17,435 nt of DNA, taken from contig JALHTV010000060.1 of assembly GCA_022866005.1 (NCBI GenBank), forward strand, positions 1 through 17,435, given 5' to 3'. This stretch comes from Phycisphaerae bacterium (GTDB lineage Bacteria > Planctomycetota > Phycisphaerae > SM23-33). Below, one piece after another: positions 1 through 6,349 of this stretch. Position 1 is the first letter of the stretch; each line of letters begins with the position of its first letter. The translations under genes were made by a program, and so were the position numbers. The notes beneath the pieces are model-generated. The model was not told the DNA's origin and made no database searches. It saw only the letters and a program-made list of their open reading frames with translations.

Positions 1-8
1 CGTGCCAT
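1..8 (-). CDS. Possible start of a gene leaving the window
   Basis: On the minus strand an ATG lies at 8-6, preceded by a GGAG Shine-Dalgarno-like core ending about six bases upstream. Only two codons and two bases are inside the window, so nothing can be said about the product. The call rests only on the start codon, the ribosome-binding site and a possible -10 box about 54 bases upstream. It may be chance. Confidence 0.2.
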
Positions 9-61
9 GGTGACTCCGCGCGCAGGAAGCAGGCCAAAGCTCCGCCGCAGCGCCTCAGGAT

Positions 62-67
62 ATCATA
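62..67 (-). promoter_or_regulatory. Possible -10 box (TATGAT)
   Basis: Read on the minus strand this is TATGAT, one mismatch from the sigma-70 consensus, preceded by GGC. No convincing -35 hexamer lies at the normal distance. It would drive the possible gene starting at position 8. Confidence 0.2.
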
Positions 68-170
68 GCCGTCGCACGGAGGCAAAGGCCCCGCGGCCCT
101 CCGGCCAGGCGGCCTAAAACCCTGGAAAACTCACCGCCGCCGGGCGACAATCCTTCCTCGCGCAGCGACC

Positions 171-215
171 GGTAGGGTGCCGGAGCGGTTGATCGGGCCG
201 GTCTTGAAAACCGGT
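171..215 (+). pseudogene. Truncated tRNA-Ser(UGA), 5' half only
   Basis: These 45 bases match the first 45 bases of the intact tRNA-Ser at 8226-8312 with one mismatch. The acceptor 5' strand, D arm and complete anticodon arm with loop CTTGAAA (anticodon TGA) are present. Similarity stops one base past the anticodon stem, and there is no variable arm, T arm or 3' acceptor strand nearby. It cannot form a tRNA and is a partial duplication or a remnant of recombination at a tRNA gene. Confidence 0.85.
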
Positions 216-267
216 TGTCGACCCCCTCCAAGCCCCGCAGCCAAAGGCTCTTGTGAAGCTCACCAAG

Positions 268-380
268 TCCACTGCCTGCTCTACTGCCCCTTGGACTGCC
301 CCCAACGGGGTGGGTGGCCATGTGCTCCGGTGGGTTGCGGTGGGACGAAAAGGTGAGCTGGCTGATATGCAGAGAAGGCC
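268..380 (+). repeat. Dispersed 113-bp repeat, copy A
   Basis: This aligns without gaps to 8054-8166, with about 12 mismatches by eye (roughly 89% identity). It contains a small CCCC-AAC-GGGG hairpin and G-rich runs. Copy A lies 52 bases downstream of the truncated tRNA-Ser, whereas copy B lies 59 bases upstream of the intact tRNA-Ser. No coding potential is convincing. It could be a genomic repeat family, a tRNA-linked leader, or part of a decayed mobile element. Confidence 0.75.
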
Positions 381-407
381 CTGGGCTACACGCCCACAGG
401 TTCGTTT
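375..407 (+). repeat. Repeat tail shared with 6010-6045
   Basis: The run AGGCCCTGGGCT, then ACGCCC, then GGTTCGTTT occurs here and at 6010-6045 in the same order, with a small length difference in the middle. Both copies can fold around GGGC/GCCC; the other copy forms a much longer stem. Here it directly continues repeat copy A, overlapping its last bases. Confidence 0.5.
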
Positions 408-462
408 GTTCCGAGATTCAAGGAGCACTCCGGCGGCGATTTGGGACGGCGGGTGAAGATCG

Positions 463-486
463 GGCGGGCTTGCTCAGTCGCCCGCC
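463..486 (-). terminator. Stem-loop after the lipoprotein gene
   Basis: A perfect 7-bp inverted repeat, GGCGGGC at 463-469 and GCCCGCC at 480-486 with a 10-base loop, lies 8 bases past the last stop of the 495-5275 operon. There is no U-run after it on the minus strand, so it may be a weak terminator or an mRNA 3' end stabiliser. Confidence 0.4.
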
Positions 487-494
487 AGAAGCGG

Positions 495-1520
495 CTACTT
501 CAGGCTGTCGCTGAGCCAAACCGGTTCAGGTCTTGGCTCAGTGACCACGTGGGCGAGCGTGTGCCGGCTGCCCAGGAATCGCTGGCCTGCCAGCATGGAC
601 GCGATCATTAGCTCAGGCCGGCCCTCCAAGGCGTAGGTGACGCTGAAGAGATGGGTGGCCACCCCGCGGCAGCCGGAGCAGTCGGACCGACAGGCTACGC
701 CCAGCTCATTGTCAGCTTGTCGCCACCGGCCCTTGGCGGCGCTGATCAGGGCCCGCCAGACAGGCAGGTCATAAGGCAAGCCCGAGCCGCCCTCGGGCCG
801 CTCCAGAAGGGCCTGGGCCTTGTCGAACTTGCCTTCCGCCAGTAAGGCCAGGGTGACGTCATAGAGCTCTTGGGGGTCTTGTCCGATGAAGGTGTCGGCG
901 TCATAGCCGCCAGGGGGGGCGCGACCCGCGACTTGGGCCGCGGCATTCCTGAGCTGCTGGGACGCTTCCGGCACACGCTGGTGGTAGCCCAGCAGCAGCA
1001 CGGCCCATAGCGAGGCCGTTAAGCGGGTGGAATCCGTTGCCGCCAGCTTCTGAAGGGACTCCATGGCTTTGTCGGGCTTGTCGGCGCAGGCGTACGCCAG
1101 AACAAGCCATTGGACGGTCGCCTGCCTCAAGTAGCCGCCTTCCGGTAGCGCGGTGAGTGTGGCCTCAAGATGGGCAGCCGCCTCAAGAGGACGATGCTCA
1201 GTCAGGAATGCAATCCCCACCGCGACGGCTTCCCAGCCAGGCGGTGTACCCTCGGGGCGTCGGACTTGCCTGGCCTGGAGCACCGCGCGATCGCTCTGGA
1301 GGTCCAGGGCACACGCCAGCGCCAGCATGGCATGGGGCTCTGGACCGTCAGGCTCCGAAGCGATCACCTGGGTCAGGAAGGGTATCGCCGCTTGCGGGTC
1401 ACCGGCCACCAGAAGCTGAACCCCCCGCTCAAAGGTCAGATCGACCCGCCTGGGCGGCTCACATCCGGCTAGTGCCAGGACGCCCAACGCCATCCAAGGG
1501 GCTATCTTCTTCCCGAGCAT
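495..1520 (-). CDS. TPR-repeat lipoprotein, possible pilotin
   Basis: Encodes 341 residues. The N-terminus is a lipoprotein signal with lipobox LAGC and acylated Cys20. The rest is helical and TPR-like (for example FERGVQLLVAGDPQAAIPFL, then LEAAAHLEATLTALP, then KFDKAQALLERP). The ATG start has a strong AAGGAG site and overlaps the end of the secretin gene by 19 bases. It is the last gene of a secretin operon. Small TPR lipoproteins such as PilF/PilW of type IV pili help localise secretins in the outer membrane, so a pilotin role is a reasonable inference, though at 341 residues it is longer than those. An unusual C277-X3-C281-X2-C284 cluster near the C-terminus could bind a metal or form disulfides. 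It is not a radical SAM protein. A generic TPR scaffold is the alternative. Confidence 0.75.
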   Translation of the reverse strand: MLGKKIAPWMALGVLALAGCEPPRRVDLTFERGVQLLVAGDPQAAIPFLTQVIASEPDGPEPHAMLALACALDLQSDRAVLQARQVRRPEGTPPGWEAVAVGIAFLTEHRPLEAAAHLEATLTALPEGGYLRQATVQWLVLAYACADKPDKAMESLQKLAATDSTRLTASLWAVLLLGYHQRVPEASQQLRNAAAQVAGRAPPGGYDADTFIGQDPQELYDVTLALLAEGKFDKAQALLERPEGGSGLPYDLPVWRALISAAKGRWRQADNELGVACRSDCSGCRGVATHLFSVTYALEGRPELMIASMLAGQRFLGSRHTLAHVVTEPRPEPVWLSDSLK

Positions 1521-2908
1521 GTCAAGGCTCCTTGCGTGTGCTTGAAGACCGCATCGAGTGGGCTGAGGTACCGTTGTTCAATACGCCCCCTGGTGACAGA
1601 ACCGAGCCGCTGGTCCGGGCTCATGAGCATGACTGTCAGGAGGATCAACACCTCCTGTTGTTCCTTCCACTGGTCGATGTTTCGGAACGGAGCGCCAGCC
1701 ACAGGGATGTTACCCAGGACCGGGATCTTTTCCACGGTCGACTGCTGCTGCTCCCTCAGAAGCCCCCCGATCACGATCGTTTGGCCATTCCTGATCCTGA
1801 CGACCGTTCTTGCCTTTCGGCGTGTGACGAGGGGCAGTGCAGAATTGGCGTTATCCCCGTTGTGGTTTGAAGAGTTGCGGTTGTTGTCTGTCACCACGTC
1901 GGACACTTCCGGCTCAAAAACGAGCAATATCTCACCGTTTTTGCCGATCTGGGGAGCTACCTTCAGGGTCACGCCTGCCTTGATCGACTCCAGCCGATAG
2001 TAGGGGTCGGAGGCTTGGCCGCTCAGCAAGGAAAAGTACTTCTCCTGTCCCACAAACATCTCGGCCTCTTGACCGTTCATGACCAGTATCCGGGGATTGG
2101 CGAGCACCCTTCCCTTGCGGTCCTGGATGATAGCTCGCAGCGTCAACTCTACGTACGTGGCAAGGTCGGAGCCGGCGTCATACGTGACCGTTCCGACCAG
2201 GTTGCTAAATGCGGCAGAGAATCCCGCGTTCTTGTACTGCCAGTCCAAGCCGAGTTGCTTGGAACCTTCCTCCGTCAGCTCAAAGATGATGGCTTCGATA
2301 GCGACCTGCTGGGGCGGCACATCGATTAGCTTGATCGATTCGATGACTTTCTCCCTTACGGCCTCGGGGGCGGTGATCAAGATGCTGCCGGTGATCTTGT
2401 CAAAGGTCACGTATTGCGCAAGGGAGGCGTGAAGCATCGCCCTGACCTGGTCACAGGTCGCGTAAGACAGCTTGATGTACTGGGCAGAGGCGGTCCGCTC
2501 GAAAAGCGCGCTGCCCGGCTCGGACCGGCCAACGAGATAGTAATCCTTGATCTTCACGAAAGAGTACCCGCCCACGGAGCAGATCCGCTCCAGGCATTCT
2601 TCCACAGGCATGTCCTCCACGGCCAGCGTCACCACCCCTTGGACGCTTTGTTCGCACAAGATGGCTACCCCTGTCTGGGATGAAATGTCTTGAAAGGTTT
2701 GCCGAAGCTCGGTGTCGACCCAAACGTTGCTGACCAGCCTGGGCGTGTCGCCTGGTGAAGGCGCGCTAGCCCCGGCAGGCTGAGATGTCGGCACTTTCTC
2801 CGGGATGCCCTCTGCCCGCAGGCAATTGCCAGCCGCCAGCAGACAAAGCAGGCAGGCCACCAGCCGGCAACGGATTGGACGGCTAATCAGATGCACGAGG
2901 ACTTTCAT
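1502..2908 (-). CDS. Short secretin of a chaperone-linked operon
   Basis: 468 residues from an ATG (MKVLVHLISR). In-frame extension upstream lacks a signal peptide and runs into the previous gene. A signal peptide spans about 1-32. A short N0/STN-like domain follows at about 60-127, one N1-like domain at about 143-197 (ending IKLID), and a secretin barrel domain at about 200-430. The barrel carries the hallmark segment KIPVLGNIPVAGAPFR (394-409) and the preceding NGQTIVIGGL strand. The family forms large multimeric outer-membrane channels. The protein is much shorter than T2SS GspD and has a single N1 ring, closer in size to Flp/Tad RcpA/CpaC, but no Tad ATPase, platform or prepilin genes lie nearby. 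Its start overlaps the Ig-domain gene by 26 bases. It probably exports or anchors the two small subunits encoded upstream; that link is inferred from gene order. Confidence 0.9.
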   Translation of the reverse strand: MKVLVHLISRPIRCRLVACLLCLLAAGNCLRAEGIPEKVPTSQPAGASAPSPGDTPRLVSNVWVDTELRQTFQDISSQTGVAILCEQSVQGVVTLAVEDMPVEECLERICSVGGYSFVKIKDYYLVGRSEPGSALFERTASAQYIKLSYATCDQVRAMLHASLAQYVTFDKITGSILITAPEAVREKVIESIKLIDVPPQQVAIEAIIFELTEEGSKQLGLDWQYKNAGFSAAFSNLVGTVTYDAGSDLATYVELTLRAIIQDRKGRVLANPRILVMNGQEAEMFVGQEKYFSLLSGQASDPYYRLESIKAGVTLKVAPQIGKNGEILLVFEPEVSDVVTDNNRNSSNHNGDNANSALPLVTRRKARTVVRIRNGQTIVIGGLLREQQQSTVEKIPVLGNIPVAGAPFRNIDQWKEQQEVLILLTVMLMSPDQRLGSVTRGRIEQRYLSPLDAVFKHTQGALTCSGRR

Positions 2909-4160
2909 CTGGTTTGACCGCTTGCAGATTGACTTCAATCGGTACCTTGGCCGATGAGGTGCGGCCATCCTCAGTCATCCCATCAACGACAAGGGAGAGA
3001 GAATGACGGCCTTTTGGGGCCTCGGTGGGAATCCGGACGAGGAGCTCTAGGATCTTTGAGGCCCCAGCCGGACAATGGAAGGCTGCCGGCTGAATAGCCA
3101 CCCAGTCTTCGGTTCCCACCGTCTCCGTCAACACGCTGGCCTTGCACTGGAGCGATTGTTCGGACGTGTTCTTTATGGTGACTTTGAGGCAGCGGTACGC
3201 GCCCGGAGCTGCCGCGCACACGACCGGGTCGGGCATGATCTCCAGCGGAGAACCCCCGCCCTTGGAACCCTCTTTGTGCCGTGGCGCCGAGAGCTCGGCC
3301 TGCTCCGATGTGATCTCCAACGGTAGGTCGTAGCGAGCCTTTGTCCAGGCGGATTGATAATCAAGCTCCACCCTTAAGGTGTACTTGCCGGCAGGAAGCG
3401 CCTGGTCTAGGGGGGCCTCAAACAGCCGGCTGTCGCCCCCGAAAACGCAGGGCCGGCAGCTTGTCAAAGGGGCTGTGAACACCGTGCGGGAGTCCTTGTT
3501 CCGTATGCGAATCTTGCCGGAGGCCTCGAATCGCGCCTTGCCGGTGTTCTGGATGACCACCGCTATCGTGGGGCGAGCTGGTACGGCTTCGGCAGGCTGT
3601 GTGGGTGCCGAGGCGTCCTGGGGCCAGAGGAGTTCGCACCGCGTGATGCGCGCCTGCCGTGGAAAGGACTGTCCGGGGACTGTGAGAAAAATCCCTGAGG
3701 CAATGCGGCAGGTAACCACAATGCCCTTGGAGGCGTTGGAGGGAGACTCAAGCGTCGCCATAATAGCACTGTAGAACTCTCCCCTGGCCTCCAGCGGGAC
3801 CTTCACCGTTGCCTGAATGGTTTGCGATTCCCCCGGTTGCAGCGTCAGAGTATCCTTCTCCAGCGTTATCCACTTGCTCGCGGACGTCTTGAATGACCCG
3901 GCCCTGTGAAAGTTCAGGGCGCCTTCCTCCGACACCGCAACGTCCATCGCCTCCAGTGTGACTACCTGGGCGACGTCGGACTCACTGCGCCTGTTGTTGG
4001 AAACCGTGATGGCAGTTCGTCCCATTTGGCCGGGCTTCACCGTCAGCTCCTGTTTCAAAGGGGAGACGCTGATGCCCGCAAAGGACGGACTTCCAGCGAT
4101 GGCCAGCATGACCGCTGAGGCCAACGCAACGAGACATGAATGCCGCCTGGTTTTATTCAT
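2883..4160 (-). CDS. Periplasmic Ig-domain protein, PapD/DUF916-like
   Basis: 425 residues from ATG at 4160, two bases after the stop of the preceding subunit gene. A longer reading from a TTG at 4178 would place extra residues before a good signal peptide, so I reject it. The signal peptide ends near SPSFA-GI (about residue 28). The first Ig-like domain (about 30-140) has the pattern SVSPLKQELTVKPG, then SKWITL, then LTLQPGESQTIQATVKVP, then GEFYSAIMATLES. This is the layout of fimbrial-chaperone and DUF916-type domains. A middle domain (about 205-300) and a third Ig-like domain (about 315-415, with DWVAIQPAAFHCPAGAS) follow. PapD-like chaperones have two Ig domains, so three is unusual. It sits between subunit genes and a secretin, which suggests it escorts the subunits in the periplasm; an adhesin or tip role is possible. 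Confidence 0.65.
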   Translation of the reverse strand: MNKTRRHSCLVALASAVMLAIAGSPSFAGISVSPLKQELTVKPGQMGRTAITVSNNRRSESDVAQVVTLEAMDVAVSEEGALNFHRAGSFKTSASKWITLEKDTLTLQPGESQTIQATVKVPLEARGEFYSAIMATLESPSNASKGIVVTCRIASGIFLTVPGQSFPRQARITRCELLWPQDASAPTQPAEAVPARPTIAVVIQNTGKARFEASGKIRIRNKDSRTVFTAPLTSCRPCVFGGDSRLFEAPLDQALPAGKYTLRVELDYQSAWTKARYDLPLEITSEQAELSAPRHKEGSKGGGSPLEIMPDPVVCAAAPGAYRCLKVTIKNTSEQSLQCKASVLTETVGTEDWVAIQPAAFHCPAGASKILELLVRIPTEAPKGRHSLSLVVDGMTEDGRTSSAKVPIEVNLQAVKPDESPRASD

Positions 4161-4162
4161 TG

Positions 4163-4633
4163 CTATGAGCCAATCCAAGAAGCCGTTAGAATGACTTGGG
4201 CTGAGTAGGTGCCTGCGTCGTTTGCCCTATTGCCGGCAGACGTCGCACGAGCCCAGATTGTGATCGGATCGGACGGACCGGTGGTCGTGACCGTATAGCT
4301 GCGAGTACGAAACGTCGAGGAGGCTACCCAGTTGGCGTCTCCTCCCCCTTGCAGCGATGGGCCGGTCAGCCTGTAGGCGGTCGTCAGGGTGTCGCCGCCC
4401 GACGAGCGAAGGACCTCATTGCCGGCTTGAGCAACGGAGACGCGGATAGTGCACCGCTTGGTGTGTTCCAGCGTCATCGTCAAGGAACTAGACTGCGACT
4501 GGTTGCAGGCAGAAATATGATTGGCGATGCTTAGGGAGTATGGGTCGCCTAGCCACTGCCCAGGCGCCAAGACGATGTCGCATGCTAGGCACAGGGTGGC
4601 GACACAGACGATTAACTGGACTTGTCGGCGCAT
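4163..4633 (-). CDS. Exported fimbrial-like subunit B
   Basis: 156 residues with a hydrophobic N-terminal export signal (cleavage perhaps near VLA-PG, about residue 23). The body is beta-rich and Ser/Thr-rich. It is a paralogue of the next gene upstream: both have DTLTTxYxxTG, then a segment of type F.T.SYTVT, and end in a last strand GTYSAQVILTASW (LTASW in both). Here three residues, IGS, follow. A C43/C61 pair may form a disulfide, which the paralogue lacks. A final 'G-Y-alternating hydrophobic-aromatic' strand is typical of Ig-like fimbrial subunits and spore-coat-U-type proteins, but I cannot assign a named family. It could be a minor or adaptor subunit. Its weak ribosome-binding site and the hairpin upstream suggest lower expression than the first gene. 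Confidence 0.65.
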   Translation of the reverse strand: MRRQVQLIVCVATLCLACDIVLAPGQWLGDPYSLSIANHISACNQSQSSSLTMTLEHTKRCTIRVSVAQAGNEVLRSSGGDTLTTAYRLTGPSLQGGGDANWVASSTFRTRSYTVTTTGPSDPITIWARATSAGNRANDAGTYSAQVILTASWIGS

Positions 4634-4668
4634 TTTTCTCGTCGTTCTGCCAACCCGAACAGCATCTC

Positions 4669-4703
4669 CCGGCGAGGCCAGTGGCCGGTCCCCGCCTCGT
4701 CGG
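4669..4703 (-). promoter_or_regulatory. Intercistronic stem-loop between subunit genes
   Basis: The 99-base gap between the two subunit genes holds an inverted repeat. Positions 4669-4678 pair with 4694-4703 in 9 of 10 positions, leaving a 15-base loop. On the transcribed strand the mismatch is A-C. Such hairpins after a major-subunit gene often protect the upstream mRNA or reduce readthrough, giving more major than minor subunit. That role here is inference. Confidence 0.55.
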
Positions 4704-4732
4704 AAGCCATTCCAGCCTGCTGCTTTCAGCTC

Positions 4733-5275
4733 TTACCAGGAGGCGGTCAGCGTCGTCCCGCAGGTGTAGTCACCGGACTCGGGGGCCTCGTTAGCCGGGC
4801 TGACGGCCTGCACCAGCAAGTTCACGTCGTATGACCCATCCCCGGACGTGTAGGTCACCGAATAGGTGTTGCTGGTGTTGAAAAACTGGCCACTACCTGT
4901 TCCCGCCGCCTTCCAGGTTGAGTCTGGGGTTCCTACGTCACCAGTGATCTTGTAACTGGTGGTCAACGTGTCCGTACTCTTCGTCAGGATGCCGGAGTTG
5001 GTTCCAGCCGTCGGCGTGACGGTGATGTTGACGTTCGTGTACAACGTCAACGCCTCGGTGGCCGTGCGAGGCTGGCTAACGGTGGTGATGTGCCCGTCCC
5101 AGTCCGCGGCCCCGATGGTCGGAGACCCGTCCGCCCACTCTGCGAAGGAGTCCACGGTGGCAGTAATGCTCACGCTGGCGGGATCGGAACCCCCGTTCGC
5201 GGCCGTGGCCAGACTGAGCAAAGCCGCGGCGGCGGCCACCCAGAACACTCTCTTCATGTTCCTCTTGTTGTTCAT
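4733..5275 (-). CDS. Exported fimbrial-like subunit A, first gene of operon
   Basis: 180 residues from ATG at 5275, which has GGAGAGGG just upstream; ATG at 5257 is an alternative. The signal peptide covers about 1-26 (hydrophobic core WVAAAAALLSLATA). The mature N-terminus SVSITATVDSFAEW alternates hydrophobic residues, as a donor strand would. The body is rich in Thr, Ser and Gly. DTLTTSYKITG (102-112) and the terminal TLTASW are shared with the paralogue downstream. One cysteine is visible (C172). As first gene, with a better ribosome-binding site and a hairpin after it, it is the likely major subunit. The order subunit, subunit, Ig chaperone, outer-membrane channel mirrors fimbrial operons. 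Codons 41-47 (VDSFAEW) are duplicated exactly in the DNA upstream. The specific family is not recognised. Confidence 0.7.
   Translation of the reverse strand: MNNKRNMKRVFWVAAAAALLSLATAANGGSDPASVSITATVDSFAEWADGSPTIGAADWDGHITTVSQPRTATEALTLYTNVNITVTPTAGTNSGILTKSTDTLTTSYKITGDVGTPDSTWKAAGTGSGQFFNTSNTYSVTYTSGDGSYDVNLLVQAVSPANEAPESGDYTCGTTLTASW
5135..5155 (-). repeat. 21-bp exact repeat, copy inside subunit A gene
   Basis: These 21 bases recur exactly at 5423-5443. In the subunit gene they are precisely codons 41-47, encoding VDSFAEW in the mature N-terminal strand. Flanking bases differ on both sides. Confidence 0.85.
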
Positions 5276-5307
5276 AATCCCTCTCCAAATACCCGCTTTT
5301 CCTATCA

Positions 5308-5321
5308 TCCGGGTTCCCGGA
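5308..5321. promoter_or_regulatory. Perfect dyad in the operon leader
   Basis: TCCGGG-TT-CCCGGA is a perfect 14-bp interrupted palindrome. It lies 32 bases upstream of the subunit A start codon, where an operator or leader structure could act. No good -35/-10 pair was found nearby, so the promoter itself is not located. Confidence 0.3.
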
Positions 5322-5422
5322 GCACTTGCCCCGGCAGTCTTCCGGGATTCGGGGCTCCACGCATGGCCGTCACCTCAGGCAGAGGCAATGACGGGTGTGA
5401 AGCCACCAAGGGGGGGGACCGA

Positions 5423-5443
5423 CCACTCTGCGAAGGAGTCCAC
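5423..5443 (-). repeat. 21-bp exact repeat, copy upstream of operon
   Basis: Identical to 5135-5155 and also open as VDSFAEW on the minus strand, in a frame that ends shortly after it. It lies about 150 bases upstream of the subunit A start. It may be a remnant of a further subunit gene or a short templated duplication. Confidence 0.75.
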
Positions 5444-5628
5444 CGATCCCGACCCGGTTCTCTTGCCCGGCCCATTACGGTGATCGACCAGCTTCCGGGA
5501 TGACTTTAGTAGCCTGTCCCGCACATCCTTGCAGGTTTGCCGCCCTCTCAAGTGCGGGCTCACAGGGGGCTTAACCGTCGGCGGGTGCGAGACTGGAAGG
5601 TCTGCTTCCTTCTCTAGCGTCGGATGCA

Positions 5629-5760
5629 ATGCCCATGGTGCGGGCTGGCCTGGACCTTGCGGTTTCGCGGCGGAACCGTGAGCGGATTAGTTTCCGGGGG
5701 TTGCAGAAGTTCGTTCTGGAAATCCTGGCGGCCCAGACGGGCCGCGCCGACACGAACTAG
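5629..5760 (+). CDS. Possible 43-residue reading frame or gene remnant
   Basis: ATG to TAG, reading MPMVRAGLDLAVSRRNRERI and continuing to end in AAQTGRADTN. The residue mix (Leu/Arg/Gln/Glu) looks more protein-like than other frames in this debris region, and the frame stays open upstream of the ATG to about 5570. There is no clear ribosome-binding site and no family is recognised. It may be the end of a broken gene or chance. Confidence 0.2.
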   Translation: MPMVRAGLDLAVSRRNRERISFRGLQKFVLEILAAQTGRADTN

Positions 5761-6008
5761 GCGGCGGAACCGCGGGTGGACCTGGTCAGCCGAAGGGTGT
5801 CATTCGGCCGAGAGGCCACCCATCCCGGGTGCCGATGCGGCACAGTCGGCCCCGGGCCGCCGTCGTTTCTTCGTGTTGAAAGGCCGCGACCCGCACGGCA
5901 CGGTGAACTCCCACAAGTCGCTCTCAAGTCCCCAGCGCGTATTGGCCCCAGAAGGCATCTCTCAGGTGAAGCGGTAGCGAGCGCGCCCCCGCTGTGCTAC
6001 TCGGAACG

Positions 6009-6037
6009 CAGGCCCTGGGCTCGACGCCCGGGGCCTG
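6009..6037 (+). terminator. Strong hairpin with repeat tail, terminator-like
   Basis: Positions 6009-6020 pair with 6026-6037 over 12 bp, including one T-G wobble, around a 5-base loop (TCGAC). The following bases GTTCGTTTCTGG are mildly T-rich on the plus strand. The sequence is shared in part with 375-407, where the stem is weaker. It could terminate transcription, or be a structured repeat linked to tRNA remnants: a degenerate tRNA follows 28 bases later. Confidence 0.45.
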
Positions 6038-6065
6038 GTTCGTTTCTGGATCGGGCAGGCGTTCT

Positions 6066-6138
6066 GGCGGCGGTTCAGGATGGCTGTTTAAGTCGACTCA
6101 TAACCGGCGGGTCATGCGTTCGAATCCCACCCCCGCTA
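6066..6138 (+). pseudogene. Degenerate tRNA-Met-like (CAT) sequence
   Basis: This 73-base stretch fits a class I tRNA layout with anticodon loop CTCATAA (anticodon CAT, 6099-6101), T-loop TTCGAAT and 3' acceptor strand CCCCGCT. By eye the acceptor pairs at 6 of 7, the anticodon stem at 4 of 5, the T stem at only 3 of 5 and the D stem at 3 of 4 counting a wobble. The usual A14 is missing. It is probably a decayed tRNA-Met/Ile2 copy rather than a working gene. Confidence 0.45.
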
Positions 6139-6237
6139 CTCCCCCTCAACGCCCTTCGTGTGGACAGTGACGGTGTGCCGCTGCCCGGCCGCATCGTTCC
6201 TTGCTGTTGGCGTGAACGGTGCTGAACGGGTTGCTGC

Positions 6238-6267
6238 TTGCCAAGTTGGAGCTTTGCTGGTTATTCT
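6238..6267 (+). promoter_or_regulatory. Possible sigma-70-like promoter for radical SAM gene
   Basis: TTGCCA at 6238-6243 and TATTCT at 6262-6267 are separated by 18 bases, about 80 bases before the chosen start of the radical SAM gene. Both hexamers are two mismatches from consensus. In a GC-rich region this is suggestive only. Confidence 0.25.
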
Positions 6268-6349
6268 GGCCGGTGCCGAGGGACGCGGCACGAGTCATCA
6301 GCAATTGCTGGGGGAAGGACCGGAAGTCGGCCCATGCAGGAGCGAGGCG

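Larger units (their letters stand above)
9..494. other. Gene-poor region with tRNA and repeat remnants
   Basis: I see no convincing complete gene here. Frames open on either strand show no signal peptide, motif or ribosome-binding site and overlap the tRNA fragment and dispersed repeat. The stretch contains a tRNA-Ser 5' half, one copy of a 113-bp repeat, a tail sequence shared with 6010-6045, and a hairpin just past the stop codon of the neighbouring minus-strand operon. It reads as an accumulation of partial duplications. Confidence 0.6.
5322..6349. other. Gene-poor 1-kb region between divergent genes
   Basis: Besides the entries listed separately (duplicate of a subunit codon block, possible 43-residue reading frame, hairpin, degenerate tRNA, weak promoter), I see no gene. 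A 12-bp sequence GCGGCGGAACCG occurs at 5667-5678 and 5761-5772. The reading frame of the radical SAM gene stays open upstream to a GTG at 6158, but that part has no protein character and a good start lies at 6350. Confidence 0.5.

Noticed and set aside
1157..1870. 237-residue open frame on the plus strand
   Set aside because: It spans the antisense of the lipoprotein and secretin genes and has no domain or start signal.
5581..5760. Possible c-di-GMP (GEMM) riboswitch on the minus strand
   Set aside because: Motif-like pieces (GAAACCGCAAGG) are present, but the required paired helices and tetraloop/receptor order could not be built by eye, and it lies too far from the operon start.
6158..6349. 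GTG start giving a longer radical SAM protein
   Set aside because: The added residues have no protein character, and ATG at 6350 has an AGGAG site and leads straight into the domain.
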